Part shown: positions 1 through 8,664 of the stretch, one piece after another
Position numbering within the stretch: position 1 is the first letter of the stretch
Layout: the number at the start of each line of letters is the position of its first letter
NCBI RefSeq assembly: GCF_029051725.1
Contig: NZ_JAACFU010000009.1
Span: forward strand, 1-64,000
Direction: 5' to 3'
DNA length: 64,000 nucleotides
DNA from: Bradyrhizobium sp. CSS354
GTDB lineage: Bacteria; Pseudomonadota; Alphaproteobacteria; Rhizobiales; Xanthobacteraceae
Position numbers and translations under genes: made by a program
Notes under the pieces: model-generated
What the model was told of the DNA's origin: nothing
Seen by the model: only the letters and a program-made list of their open reading frames with translations
Databases searched by the model: none

Positions 1-320
1 GGGGAATACGGGGGCACCAAGGGGCCATCCAACTGCGGCGCCATAGATGGTGCCGGAAAAATCTGCTCCTGCGAGAATTGCTCGACACCGCGAATGGCAG
101 CTTCAAGCGCCAATTCGGCCTGCTTCATCTCGGCCGGACCAGAATTGCCGAGTTGCTCTTGAAGCTTGTGGCGCGCGAGATCGTAAACGGTCCGGCGCAT
201 CAGCTCCGGGTCGCTCTTAACGGTATCGATCATGCGCGCGATGACGAGCGCGAACTGGACCTCAGACCCGGTCTGTTCTCCTTCGTCTAGGCTGGGCACT
301 CGCAAATCACGGGACGTCAT
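1..320 (-). CDS. Hypothetical protein, 3' end beyond the window
   Basis: An open frame runs on the minus strand from an ATG at 318-320 off the left edge of the window with no stop, giving at least 106 residues. It begins MTSRDLRVPSLDEGEQTGSE, followed by a helical stretch with many acidic and basic residues (VIARMIDTVKSDPELMRRT) and a Pro-rich tail near the edge. I see no signal peptide or membrane segment and recognise no domain. The codon pattern is typical of a GC-rich coding gene, whereas the plus-strand frame over the same bases looks like a shadow. The Shine-Dalgarno sequence is weak. Function unknown; that it is a real gene is fairly sure, the product is not. Confidence 0.6.
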   Translation of the reverse strand, partial: MTSRDLRVPSLDEGEQTGSEVQFALVIARMIDTVKSDPELMRRTVYDLARHKLQEQLGNSGPAEMKQAELALEAAIRGVEQFSQEQIFPAPSMAPQLDGPLVPPYS

Positions 321-455
321 ACTGCTTAGGCACCCCGCCGATGGATCATTTACTATCATAATCCGGTGTTTCAAAATTCTCAAAAGAAACTAGTGTACGG
401 CGCATTAGCCGATGGGACTGAAAGTGTCAGTATCCATTCGGCAGGGAGAGGCATT

Positions 456-716
456 GTGCGCATCAGATTAACCCCCGGCTTCGCGGCCTCCATTTTTCTC
501 TGTTCACTTTTTGGTTCGGCCACCAGTCCGGCATCTGCGATCACTGCCGAGGTCGCTAAAAGGTGCGGCGCTCTCACGGCCAAGCAGTTTCCGCTTCGCG
601 AACGGGGCAATCCCGCAGCGGGCAGTGCCAAGGGCAGCGGCAAGGATCAGCGGGCTTTCTTCAACAAGTGCGTCGCCAACGGCGGCAAGGTTGAGGATGG
701 GAGCACCGAGAAATAG
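456..716 (+). CDS. Small secreted protein with two conserved cysteines
   Basis: I place the start at GTG 456 because it is preceded by a good Shine-Dalgarno (GGCAGGGAGAGGC) and immediately gives a clean signal peptide (MRIRLT, then a hydrophobic stretch, then ATSPASA), although the frame stays open upstream to 366. The mature part is about 58 residues: AAEVAKRC-like helix, Pro/Gly/Ser-rich middle and FFNKCVANGGKV near the end. The spacing of the two cysteines and the FxxC-x-x-x-G-x-V ending match the divergent neighbour on the minus strand at 756-1022, so the two are paralogues. A periplasmic or secreted location with one disulphide is inferred. No function is known to me. Confidence 0.6.
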   Translation: MRIRLTPGFAASIFLCSLFGSATSPASAITAEVAKRCGALTAKQFPLRERGNPAAGSAKGSGKDQRAFFNKCVANGGKVEDGSTEK

Positions 717-755
717 CAGCGAAAGGGTCGTCGCTGGGGGAGCACCTCGTCGCCT

Positions 756-1022
756 CTAGCCGTCGCCTTTTGGCGAGCTGGCTGCGTGAGCTGGCTCCGG
801 GACATTGCCGTCCTTGCCCATGCATTCCCTGAAGTAGGTCTGACGATCTGCCGTTCCGGGGGCCGAGCCGGGTCGCTTGTAGGGATACGCTAGATAAGAA
901 AAGCGCATGCATTTGCGTGCAGCATCTGCACTCGGACCGGCAACGGCGCTATCGTAGCTCACTGTCAGCGCCACGACTGACGCTCCTAGGATCCAGATCG
1001 GATTTTGAACAAACATCGCCAT
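756..1022 (-). CDS. Small secreted protein, paralogue of the 456-716 product
   Basis: An 88-residue frame from ATG 1022 (an in-frame TTG at 1040 is possible). The N-terminus (MAMFVQNPIWILG and a hydrophobic run ending DSAVAG) is a signal peptide. The mature region reads DAARKCMRFSYLAYP, a GSAPGTADRQ turn, then YFRECMGKDGNVPE. This repeats the order in the 456-716 product: an Ala-rich helix ending in Cys, a Pro/Gly segment, an aromatic residue followed by Cys and a G-x-V motif. The two genes converge, their stops only 39 bases apart. Role unknown. The paralogy is visible in the sequence; the cell location is inferred from the signal peptide. Confidence 0.5.
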   Translation of the reverse strand: MAMFVQNPIWILGASVVALTVSYDSAVAGPSADAARKCMRFSYLAYPYKRPGSAPGTADRQTYFRECMGKDGNVPEPAHAASSPKGDG

Positions 1023-1370
1023 ACCCGCTGCTCGGAGCAAATTCTTTTAGAAGTGCTGCTCCGCAATGCGAAATATGACATCGCTCGTCAAGCAGATGTT
1101 TCAATTGCGCTCTTGTTTGAGTTCGAGGAGCGGTCACCTGAAAGTCCCATGATTGCACCAGAGCATCTGAGTTCCACGGCAACTCCTGCTGTAGTGCGGA
1201 CAAAACCCCTGTCCGTAATTTCACGGGCCTCTGCTTCTTGATGTACAAGAATTTAGGAGGCCGTTAAGTCTGTCCGTCGCCCTCGCACACATCATTCAAC
1301 TTGTTGGCTTCCTGCTAAGTTCGCATTGAGGGGCATTTGATTGCTTGCTGCATGAAAAGGGCAAGCAGTC
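1023..1370. other. Intergenic region upstream of the RTX glycanase
   Basis: About 350 bases. I see no convincing gene here; the short frames on both strands lack ribosome sites and overlap each other. It must hold the promoter of the glycanase gene. The bases just before its ATG (GCATGAAAAGGGCAAGCAGTC) offer only a weak Shine-Dalgarno (AAAGGG). No clear operator was recognised. Confidence 0.4.
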
Positions 1371-4300
1371 ATGGCAAAACAAACCAAGTTGTTGAGCGGC
1401 GCTTACACGAGTGTGCTTTCTGGAACGTCTGGCTCGGACACTCTTTTTGGGGGCGCTGGAAATGACCTCCTCACGGGAGGGGCCGGACGTGACACCTTCG
1501 TCGTCTCGAAAGGTTATGGTTCCGACACGATTGCGGACTTCGCTGCCGGAGTTGGCGGCGATGTATTGCGAGTCGCGAATTACGGCTTTTCAAGCTTTTC
1601 CGTCTTCAAAGCCGCTAGCAAGCAGGTCGGGACGGACGTCGTTGTAAAGTTGTCGAGCAGCGAAACGGTTACGCTTAAGAATGTGAAGCTGTCTGCACTT
1701 GTGGCGGATAACGTAACTTTCGATAGCTCGGTTGCCACCAACGCTGCACCGGTGGCCAAACCTGTGACGCTGGCGGCGGGGACCGAGGATACCAGCTACG
1801 CCATCAGCGCGGCCACCCTGCTGGCGGGAGTGACGGACGTCGACAGCTCCTCGCTGTCGATCACCGCGGTGAGCATCGCAAGCGGCGGCGGCAGCCTGGT
1901 CAACAACGGCAATGGCACCTGGACCTACACCCCGGCTGCGAACTACAACGGACCGGTCAGCTTCAACTACACCGCCTCTGACGGCGCGCTGAGCGCAAGC
2001 TCGACGGCTAACCTGACATTGGCTGCGGTCAATGACGCACCGGTGGCCAAGGCTGTGACGCTGGCGGCGGGGACCGAGGATACCAGCTACGCCATCAGCG
2101 CGGCCACCCTGCTGGCGGGAGTGAGGGACGTCGACAGCTCCTCGCTGTTGATTACCGCGGTGAGCATCGCAAGCGGCGGCGGCAGCCTGGTCAACAACGG
2201 CAACGGCACCTGGACCTACACCCCGGCTGCGAACTACAACGGACCGGTCAGCTTCAACTACACCGCGTCCGACGGCGCGCTCAGCGCAAGCTCGACGGCC
2301 AACCTGACATTGGCTGCGGTCAATGACGCCCCGGTGGCCAAACCGGTGACGCTGGCGGCGGGCACCGAGGACACCAGCTACGCCATCAGCGCGGCCACCC
2401 TGTTGGCGGGGGTCACGGATGTCGACATCTCCTCGCTGTCGATCACCGCGGTGAGCGTCGCAAGCGGCGGCGGCAGCCTGGTCAACAACGGCAACGGCAC
2501 CTGGACCTACACCCCGGCTGCGAACTACAATGGACCGGTCAGCTTCAACTACACCGCGTCCGACGGCGCGCTCAGCGCAAGCTCGACGGCCAACCTGACA
2601 TTGGCTGCGGTCAATGACGCCCCGGTGGCCAAGGCGGTGACGCTGGCGGCGGGCACCGAGGACACCAGCTACGCCATCAGCGCGGCCACCCTGTTGGCGG
2701 GGGTCACGGACGTCGACAGCTCCTCGCTGTCGATCACCGCGGTGAGCATCGCAAGCGGCGGCGGCAGCCTGGTCAACAACGGCAATGGCACCTGGACCTA
2801 CACCCCGGCTGCGAACTACAACGGACCGGTCAGCTTCAACTACACCGCCTCTGACGGCGCGCTGAGCGCAAGTTCGACGGCTAACCTGACATTGGCTGCG
2901 GTCAATGACGCACCGGTGGCCAAGCCTGTGACGCTGGCGGCGGGGACCGAGGATACCAGCTACTCCATCAGCGCGGCCACCCTGCTGGCGGCAGTGACGG
3001 ACGTCGACATCTCCTCGCTGTCGATCACCGCGGTGAGCATCGCAAGCGGCGGCGGCAGCCTGATCAACAACGGCAATGGCACCTGGACCTACACCCCGGC
3101 TGCGAACTACAGCGGACCGGTCAGCTTCAACTACACCGCCTCTGACGGCGCGCTGAGCGCAAGCTCGACGGCTAACCTGACCTTGACGGCGTTGAATGAC
3201 GCACCGGTGGCCAAGCCTGTGACGCTGGCGGCGGGGACCGAGGATACCAGCTACTCCATCAGCGCGGCCACCCTGCTGGCGGGAGTGACGGACGTCGACA
3301 GCTCCTCGCTGTCGATCACCGCGGTGAGCATCGCAAGCGGCGGCGGCAGCCTGGTCAACAACGGCAATGGCACCTGGACCTACACCCCGGCTGCGAACTA
3401 CAACGGCCCGGTCAGCTTCAACTACACCGCTTCTGACGGCGCGCTGAGCGCAAGCTCGACGGCCAACCTGACGCTTAGTGCCTCACAAGTATCTCAACCT
3501 GCTCCGGGCGGAATCCTATTCGGCACCATCGGGAATGATGTACTCACCGGTAGCGGTGGTACCGACATGTTTGTTGTATCGAAAGGGTATGGATCCGATA
3601 CGCTCAGTGACTTCGACGCTCGCACTGACCTCGTGCGAGTCCAGAACTATGGTTTTGCGACATTCGAGAGCTTCATAGCTGGCGCAAAGCAGGTCGGGGC
3701 GGATGTGGTTGTTGCACTGTCCGCAAGCGAGACGCTCACCTTCCAGAGCATAGCCCTTTCTTCTCTCACGGCGGCAAACGTGCTGCTCGATAATCCACTT
3801 GTGACCAGTGCTGCGCCAAATACCGCGTGGACCACAATTGGAGCCGGCGGAACACTCCTAGGCGGTACGAACAACGACTCGCTTCAGGCAATGGGCGACG
3901 GCGTAACGTTGATCGGTGGCGCTGGCGATGACACCTACTTCATGTACAATCACGGTACTCAGGTGGTTGAGCTCGCCGGCCAGGGAATCGATACAATTAT
4001 CACTGGCATGATCGACGGCTATAGTCTCGTCAACGCCCCAAATGTCGAAAACCTGAGGCTCGGCGATAAGTTTGATTCACCTGCCACGGGCAATGATCTG
4101 AACAATATCATTGTCGGTAACGCCGGAAAAAATTTGATCGATGGCGGGAAGGGTAACGATGTTCTGACCGGCGGCGCTGGCATTGATACATTCGTGATCC
4201 GAGCGGGTAATGGCAACGATGTTATCACTGATTTCCAAGCTGGGGCAGGCGGAGACGTTCTGCAGATTAATGGTACAAGCTTCAAAGCTTTCTCAGATGT

Positions 4301-6422
4301 CAAGCTGGCCATGCAGCAGGTCGGAACGGATGTGGTTCTGACGTTGGGGAATGGCGAGAAAGTAACGCTTGAGAATACCAAGCTAGAGAACCTTACTACG
4401 TCGAATATTAACTTGGTCAATCTTCCGACCGGCTTGGTCCAGACGTTTGGCGACAATTTCAACTCGCTGTCCGCCGGACAGGATCCTCATCTTACCTGGA
4501 AAACGAGTTATGCCTGGAGCGGTGTCGGAAGCTACACGCTTTCTGGCGAACAGGAGGTCTATGTTGATCCAAGTTTCACAGGTCTCCCTGGGACGCAGGC
4601 ACCCGGTCCCCTTGGCCTAAACCCTTTTTCGCTCCAGGACGGCCATCTTGTTATTACCGCAGCGCCGGTCCCGTCGACCGACGCGGCCTACGTCGCTAAT
4701 CATCAATTCTATTCAGGTGTGATTACGACCGAAAACAGCTTCGTGCAGACCTATGGTTACTTCGAGATGAAGGCTTCGTTGCCTGGCACCAAAGGGGCAT
4801 GGCCGGCTTTCTGGATGTTGCCGCTTAACACGCACGGGCTCGGCACGGAGTTGGACGTCCTCGAAGCGCTCGGCCGGGATCCCGACCAGGCTCATTGGGG
4901 CTTCGTGTCTGCTACGACATCCACCCAGGGCTATTGGGCCAATACCGCCGACCTAACGGCGGGCGACCACACCTTCGGTGTGGAATGGACGCCGTACTCG
5001 CTCACCTACTTTGTCGATGGCGTGGAGGTTGGGCAAGTCGCAACCCCATCAGATATGAACACGGCGATGTACATGATCGCCAATTTGGCGATGGGCGGCA
5101 GTTGGGCCGGCAATGCGGAAGCTACCGCCACGGCACAGATGAGCATCGATTACATCAAAGCCTACCAACTCGATGAGTATACGCTGGCAAAGTACGCGCT
5201 GAAAACCAGCGAAGCTCCAACATCAGTCATCGCTGGAACCGCGGGCGCAGATATCTTGACCGGAACGTCAGGCAGCGACCTGCTCGGCGGATCGGGCGGA
5301 GCCGATACCATGAGTGGCGGTGCAGGTGACGACACATACCTCGTTACGGACCCCAATGCGAAGGTCGTCGAGAGCTACGGTGGGGGTATTGATTCGGTAA
5401 TGTCTTCCGTGAGTCATAAATTGGCCGACTATGTTGAGAACCTAACTCTAATGGGCTCAGCGGCGATCAGCGGAACCGGAAACTCCCAGTCGAATATCAT
5501 TGTAGGAAACGATGCCGACAATCTTATCACGGGAGGTCTTGGTAACGACATACTGACAGGCGGAGGCGGGAGCGACACGTTCGCGATAAACTCGGGTGAC
5601 GGATCCGACATCATCACCGACTTTGCAGCAGGCTCATCGGCGGGGCATGATGTCGTCCAACTCAACGGGTTTGCGTTTACCGCGTTCGGTGACATCACAG
5701 CGGCAATGACGCAGGTCGGCGAAGATGTATATTTCGCTTTAACTAGCCATGACACCCTGGTCTTTCGCCATACTCTGCTGTCGGATTTCACTGGCGACAA
5801 CTTCCAGCTGCCAGCGACTTTGCCGGTTGGGGGGACCATTACATCGTGGGTCAACGGATCGACCAGCAGCCATACCGTTTATGGGACGGCGGCCAACGAC
5901 AAGATCACTGCAGTGAACTCCGACGACACCCTTGTTGGGTGGACCGGAGACGATACATATGTGATCGGCAACCCGAACCAAAAGATCGCCGAAGAGGCTG
6001 GCGGCGGAATTGATAGTGTCGAAGCATGGTCGTCTTACACATTGGCGACTAACGTGGAAAACCTAGCATTGATGAAGGGTGGGCTCACCGGCGTCGGCAA
6101 CGCGTTGGCCAACCGGATGGTGGGTTCAAGTGGGGGCGACGTTCTTAACGGAGCGGCTGGCGACGATTGGCTCTTCGGCGGTGCCGGCAATGACACATTT
6201 GTCATCGCGAAAGGAAGTGGTCACGATACCATCGCCGACTTCCACGTGTTTACCAGCACGACCGCAGAACAAGACAAACTGGTTTTGAAGGGGTATGACA
6301 CCAGCGCCTATCTTACCAATACAGGTGACGAATGGAGTGTCCACTATGCCGGTGGAATCGACACCTTCCATATTGTCGGCGTAAACCAGCTTACATCGTC
6401 TGACTACTTGTTTGTGTCCTAA
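1371..6422 (+). CDS. RTX-type secreted GH16 glycanase with six cadherin-like repeats
   Basis: A 1683-residue modular protein. Residues about 20-41 hold a first pair of RTX nonapeptides (GGAGNDLLTGGAGRD). Residues about 127-708 are six 97-residue Ig/cadherin-like repeats (each with APVAKxVTLAAGTEDTSY and NNGNGTWTYTPAANY). More RTX blocks lie at 712-1020, a glycoside hydrolase family 16 domain at about 1024-1270, and C-terminal RTX blocks at 1283-1683. The GH16 active-site motif E-L-D-V-L-E is present (E1160, D1162, E1165), so the enzyme should cleave beta-1,3 or beta-1,3/1,4-linked glucans or an exopolysaccharide, as ExsH/PlyA-type proteins do in rhizobia. There is no N-terminal signal peptide; the calcium-binding RTX repeats and the uncleaved C-terminus imply type I secretion, but no transporter gene is in the window. 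The nearby nucleotide-sugar genes fit a role in polysaccharide processing. The substrate is inferred. Confidence 0.9.
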   Translation: MAKQTKLLSGAYTSVLSGTSGSDTLFGGAGNDLLTGGAGRDTFVVSKGYGSDTIADFAAGVGGDVLRVANYGFSSFSVFKAASKQVGTDVVVKLSSSETVTLKNVKLSALVADNVTFDSSVATNAAPVAKPVTLAAGTEDTSYAISAATLLAGVTDVDSSSLSITAVSIASGGGSLVNNGNGTWTYTPAANYNGPVSFNYTASDGALSASSTANLTLAAVNDAPVAKAVTLAAGTEDTSYAISAATLLAGVRDVDSSSLLITAVSIASGGGSLVNNGNGTWTYTPAANYNGPVSFNYTASDGALSASSTANLTLAAVNDAPVAKPVTLAAGTEDTSYAISAATLLAGVTDVDISSLSITAVSVASGGGSLVNNGNGTWTYTPAANYNGPVSFNYTASDGALSASSTANLTLAAVNDAPVAKAVTLAAGTEDTSYAISAATLLAGVTDVDSSSLSITAVSIASGGGSLVNNGNGTWTYTPAANYNGPVSFNYTASDGALSASSTANLTLAAVNDAPVAKPVTLAAGTEDTSYSISAATLLAAVTDVDISSLSITAVSIASGGGSLINNGNGTWTYTPAANYSGPVSFNYTASDGALSASSTANLTLTALNDAPVAKPVTLAAGTEDTSYSISAATLLAGVTDVDSSSLSITAVSIASGGGSLVNNGNGTWTYTPAANYNGPVSFNYTASDGALSASSTANLTLSASQVSQPAPGGILFGTIGNDVLTGSGGTDMFVVSKGYGSDTLSDFDARTDLVRVQNYGFATFESFIAGAKQVGADVVVALSASETLTFQSIALSSLTAANVLLDNPLVTSAAPNTAWTTIGAGGTLLGGTNNDSLQAMGDGVTLIGGAGDDTYFMYNHGTQVVELAGQGIDTIITGMIDGYSLVNAPNVENLRLGDKFDSPATGNDLNNIIVGNAGKNLIDGGKGNDVLTGGAGIDTFVIRAGNGNDVITDFQAGAGGDVLQINGTSFKAFSDVKLAMQQVGTDVVLTLGNGEKVTLENTKLENLTTSNINLVNLPTGLVQTFGDNFNSLSAGQDPHLTWKTSYAWSGVGSYTLSGEQEVYVDPSFTGLPGTQAPGPLGLNPFSLQDGHLVITAAPVPSTDAAYVANHQFYSGVITTENSFVQTYGYFEMKASLPGTKGAWPAFWMLPLNTHGLGTELDVLEALGRDPDQAHWGFVSATTSTQGYWANTADLTAGDHTFGVEWTPYSLTYFVDGVEVGQVATPSDMNTAMYMIANLAMGGSWAGNAEATATAQMSIDYIKAYQLDEYTLAKYALKTSEAPTSVIAGTAGADILTGTSGSDLLGGSGGADTMSGGAGDDTYLVTDPNAKVVESYGGGIDSVMSSVSHKLADYVENLTLMGSAAISGTGNSQSNIIVGNDADNLITGGLGNDILTGGGGSDTFAINSGDGSDIITDFAAGSSAGHDVVQLNGFAFTAFGDITAAMTQVGEDVYFALTSHDTLVFRHTLLSDFTGDNFQLPATLPVGGTITSWVNGSTSSHTVYGTAANDKITAVNSDDTLVGWTGDDTYVIGNPNQKIAEEAGGGIDSVEAWSSYTLATNVENLALMKGGLTGVGNALANRMVGSSGGDVLNGAAGDDWLFGGAGNDTFVIAKGSGHDTIADFHVFTSTTAEQDKLVLKGYDTSAYLTNTGDEWSVHYAGGIDTFHIVGVNQLTSSDYLFVS
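1749..3494 (+). repeat. Six tandem 291-bp repeats inside the RTX glycanase gene
   Basis: The codon for the Pro of the APVAK motif recurs at 1749, 2040, 2331, 2622, 2913 and 3204, a period of exactly 291 bases (97 codons), with only scattered substitutions between copies. The near-identity at the DNA level means recent amplification or gene conversion. Copy number is likely to vary between strains, and the region is prone to assembly collapse. Confidence 0.95.
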
Positions 6423-6440
6423 GAATGCCGCTCGCGTGCT

Positions 6441-6850
6441 TAGCTATGAGGTCCGGAGCCGATGAGCTGTCTGGTGAGCCTGGTCCCGAACCAGGCGACC
6501 GATGAAGGGTCCGTTCGCCGCGTGGGCAACGCCTACTCCGGAAGCATTCACTGCGCCTGAGACGCTGTAGGGGAGGGCTGTTTGGTCCCTTGGGTCGCTC
6601 CTGCACGTTGCGATTGCTCCGATCACACTGATTAAACGTGCTGCTGAAATCAGGGCTCGGTTGGGCCTTGGTGCCGTGAAGCGGCCGGTGCGGTGCCTTG
6701 TCCGGGGTTTTGAAAGGGGCGCTCGAGGGGTATGTCGCCGCAGCGGCATGGCCTGTTGTTCCTGCAGCGGACGCGGCGCCGGAGGTTCTGGTCGCGCCCC
6801 AACTCCCACTGCCGCTTGCACCGCCGCGCGTTGATGGCAAGGAGAGTGTC
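6441..6850 (-). pseudogene. Decayed copy of the Gly/Ala/Asn-rich secreted protein gene
   Basis: Translations on the minus strand in different frames resemble, in order, the intact gene at 8011-8565. One frame gives LTLSLPSTRGGASGSGS like its signal-peptide end and glycine run, and GTTGHAAAATYPSS like its Ser/Thr/Ala middle. A second frame gives GAVNASGVGVAHAANG like the GAVSAPGVGVGHSANG near its C-terminus. A return to the first frame gives SPGSGPGSP like its last residues. At least two frameshifts are therefore present and no single frame spans the gene. It lies just downstream of the glycanase stop. The homology is read by eye and low-complexity sequence can mislead, but the order of motifs is preserved. 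Confidence 0.55.
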
Positions 6851-7080
6851 AAAATCGGCGCCTTGAAGAAGTCCAGGAGTCTGCCCAATTCGCATGAGCC
6901 CGCGCCTTGGTCTCATTGCTTTCAAGGGACGCTGCGAGCTCGGAAGTGAGTTGCGCATTTGTTGGGCGACTGCCGGTGTTAGCCATACGTTCACCAACTT
7001 ATCGCCTTGCTAGTGCTCGCTTACCAAACGTTCAATCGCAACCTGCATGCTGACACGCACGTGTCAGAGGATGAACAACT

Positions 7081-7491
7081 ATGCGAAGCTTGATCAGCGT
7101 ATTGAGGGCGGGGTTGCTTGTTGCAGTTGTAGCTGGTCCAGCCAGCGCCACCCCCAACTGCCTCCGCGACAACAAGCCCTACAAACTTGCCGGTGATAGG
7201 ATCGAGTGGACGATGAAAATCGCGCCAGGCGCTGACTGCATCCAAGGCCTACGCTGGTCAACAATGCAGATCTACAAGGTTGAGCTGGCAGAAGAGCCGA
7301 AGAGCGGCGAGCTGGTTCTGGTGGGACCCGGCTTTCGCTATCATGCTAAGCCGGACTTCGCTGGCACGGATAGATTTTCCCTTGTCGTCGTGGGTAAGAA
7401 CCGTCACGACGAGGGTAAATCGACAGTTGAGATCACAGTATCGAGACCAAGCTCAGCCATTGTTGTTAGCGCAGCCGCTGACTCCCAGTGA
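7081..7491 (+). CDS. Secreted hypothetical protein, possible Ig-like fold
   Basis: A 136-residue protein with a signal peptide (MRSLISVLRAGLLVAVVAGP, cut after ASA) and a start supported by an AGAGG-type ribosome site ten bases upstream. The mature part has two cysteines (NCLRDN, ADCIQG), then a beta-rich stretch: SGELVLVGPGFRYHAKPDF, GTDRFSLVVVGKN and STVEITV. The pattern L-x-V-x-x-x-F-x-Y-x-A-x-P-D-F-x-G-x-D-x-F resembles one strand set of the bacterial tandem Ig/cadherin-type repeats that also make up the upstream glycanase. It is probably periplasmic or exported. I do not know a function; the fold suggestion is inference. Confidence 0.65.
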   Translation: MRSLISVLRAGLLVAVVAGPASATPNCLRDNKPYKLAGDRIEWTMKIAPGADCIQGLRWSTMQIYKVELAEEPKSGELVLVGPGFRYHAKPDFAGTDRFSLVVVGKNRHDEGKSTVEITVSRPSSAIVVSAAADSQ

Positions 7492-7730
7492 GCGCGGCGT
7501 CTAATATAGACACGCTGCAGAACGGGTAGTGGAATCTGGATTTTACTGTCCAGCTTGGGTGCGGACGATCGCACTCTCGGCAAGTTCATCTGCAGGCGTT
7601 GACGTGTGGCGTTGTTCTCTTCAGTCCGATCGATTGGCTCTTTCTGGCCAAGAGAAAGCGAGCGGTTTAGCTCGCGTCTTTGGCCACACCGCTGTAAGGC
7701 CTTCTTGAAGACGCGGAAGGCGTTCGCCAA
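7404..7730 (-). CDS. Doubtful hypothetical protein
   Basis: A 108-residue minus-strand frame starting at TTG 7730, preceded by ACGGAGCGGCTCGC (GGAG eight bases from the start). The N-terminal half is basic and helical (MANAFRVFKKALQRCGQRRE). Its 3' end runs antisense into the last 88 bases of the 7081-7491 gene, which weakens the case. No domain is recognised. It could be a chance frame. Confidence 0.25.
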   Translation of the reverse strand: MANAFRVFKKALQRCGQRRELNRSLSLGQKEPIDRTEENNATRQRLQMNLPRVRSSAPKLDSKIQIPLPVLQRVYIRRRAHWESAAALTTMAELGLDTVISTVDLPSS

Positions 7731-7752
7731 GCGAGCCGCTCCGTTTCGCGCG

Positions 7753-7860
7753 TCAATCGGGACTGACCATCAGCCACACTAGCCGGCCATACCAGCCTAG
7801 AACAATGCAGCTGGCAATCAGCGCACTAAAAATGGCGATGTAAACGAGACCGCGCGTCAT
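7753..7860 (-). CDS. 35-residue single-span membrane peptide
   Basis: A short frame from ATG 7860 to TGA 7753, with a GGGG-type ribosome site before the start. The product begins MTRGLVYIAIFSALIAS, continues with CIVLGWYGRLVW and ends LMVSPD. It is one strongly hydrophobic helix with a basic N-terminus and Trp/Tyr/Arg at the membrane border. It is far below usual gene-calling limits. Several similar peptides occur in this window (22898-22978, 28102-28176, 37813-37914). Function unknown. Confidence 0.45.
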   Translation of the reverse strand: MTRGLVYIAIFSALIASCIVLGWYGRLVWLMVSPD

Positions 7861-7952
7861 ATCTGCCCCATAGCCATTAGCAGAAGTCCCTCTCATCGAG
7901 GCCCTGATATCCACGCCCTCGTGGGCTGTCGGTTCGCTATCTTCAACGTGGC

Positions 7953-7982
7953 AAAAAAACGCCCGCCGGGTTGGCGAGCGTT
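7953..7982 (-). terminator. Rho-independent terminator of the 8011-8565 gene
   Basis: Read on the minus strand, AACGCTCGCC-AACC-GGCGGGCGTT is a GC-rich stem-loop followed by a run of T residues (seven A on the plus strand at 7953-7959). It lies about 30 bases past the stop of the 8011-8565 gene, the correct place for its transcript end. Confidence 0.7.
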
Positions 7983-8010
7983 CGCGATTTACAACAATAG
8001 AAGATGTGAT

Positions 8011-8565
8011 CTATTTTCCGCCGATCGGTTGTTCAGGCGACCCAAGCCCGGAACCCGAACTGCCGATCGGCTGGCCGTTTGCGGAGTGGCCGACGCCGAC
8101 GCCCGGCGCGCTGACGGCACCCGCCGCGGGAGCGGCAGTCTTGTTTCCTGAAAGAGCATTGTTTTGCTCAGATGCGACGGTTGCCTGGCTCGGATTTTGA
8201 GAATTGGCCGCAGGGGCCGATGTATTACTCGGAGTGGTCGGGGCTGCGCGCTGCCCATTATTATGGGGGGGCGCGATGCCGCCTTGGGTGGCCGAGTTCG
8301 CGGCCGGCGCACCAGCGTTGAAGTAATTGGTGCTCTTGTTTGGCGTCGCCTGGGTTGCGCTGGGGTTCGAAACGGCTGAGTTAGCATTGCCGGCAGACGA
8401 AGTTCCGGTCGTAGCGGTGGATCCTCCGCCGCTTGATCCCGCGCTGGCGGCGCCGCTTGCACCACCGGCGCCGCCACCACCAGCTCCACCTCCGCCGCCC
8501 CCTTGGGCGAGGGCGGGCGAACTAAGCGCAAGGCAAGTAAGCGCGACGACAAATGATCGCTTCAT
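8011..8565 (-). CDS. Gly/Ala/Ser/Asn-rich secreted protein
   Basis: I choose ATG 8565, nine codons inside the longest frame, because CAGGAGACACGCC stands directly before it; the product is 184 residues. A signal peptide (MKRSFVVALTCLALSSPALAQ) is followed by a glycine run, then low-complexity Ser/Thr/Ala/Asn sequence, and a more conserved C-terminus with GVGVGHSANGQPIG and GLGSPEQPIG. The composition suggests an unstructured exported or surface protein. A decayed copy lies at 6441-6850 and a terminator follows at 7953-7982. No catalytic motif is visible. The gene is probably real because the signal peptide, ribosome site and terminator all agree. Confidence 0.7.
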   Translation of the reverse strand: MKRSFVVALTCLALSSPALAQGGGGGGAGGGGAGGASGAASAGSSGGGSTATTGTSSAGNANSAVSNPSATQATPNKSTNYFNAGAPAANSATQGGIAPPHNNGQRAAPTTPSNTSAPAANSQNPSQATVASEQNNALSGNKTAAPAAGAVSAPGVGVGHSANGQPIGSSGSGLGSPEQPIGGK

Positions 8566-8664
8566 GGCGTGTCTCCTGCGTTTCGAAGACAACCCGCTTC
8601 TGACGGTGATAGTTCCTGAGGTCAGTGTCCGCTCTCTGGGTTAAGCTCCGCTGCGCTCAAAGCC

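Noticed and set aside
1749..3494. Regular tandem repeats that might be a CRISPR array or satellite
   Set aside because: The unit is 291 bases with no short unique spacers and it is one open reading frame encoding Ig/cadherin-like domains.
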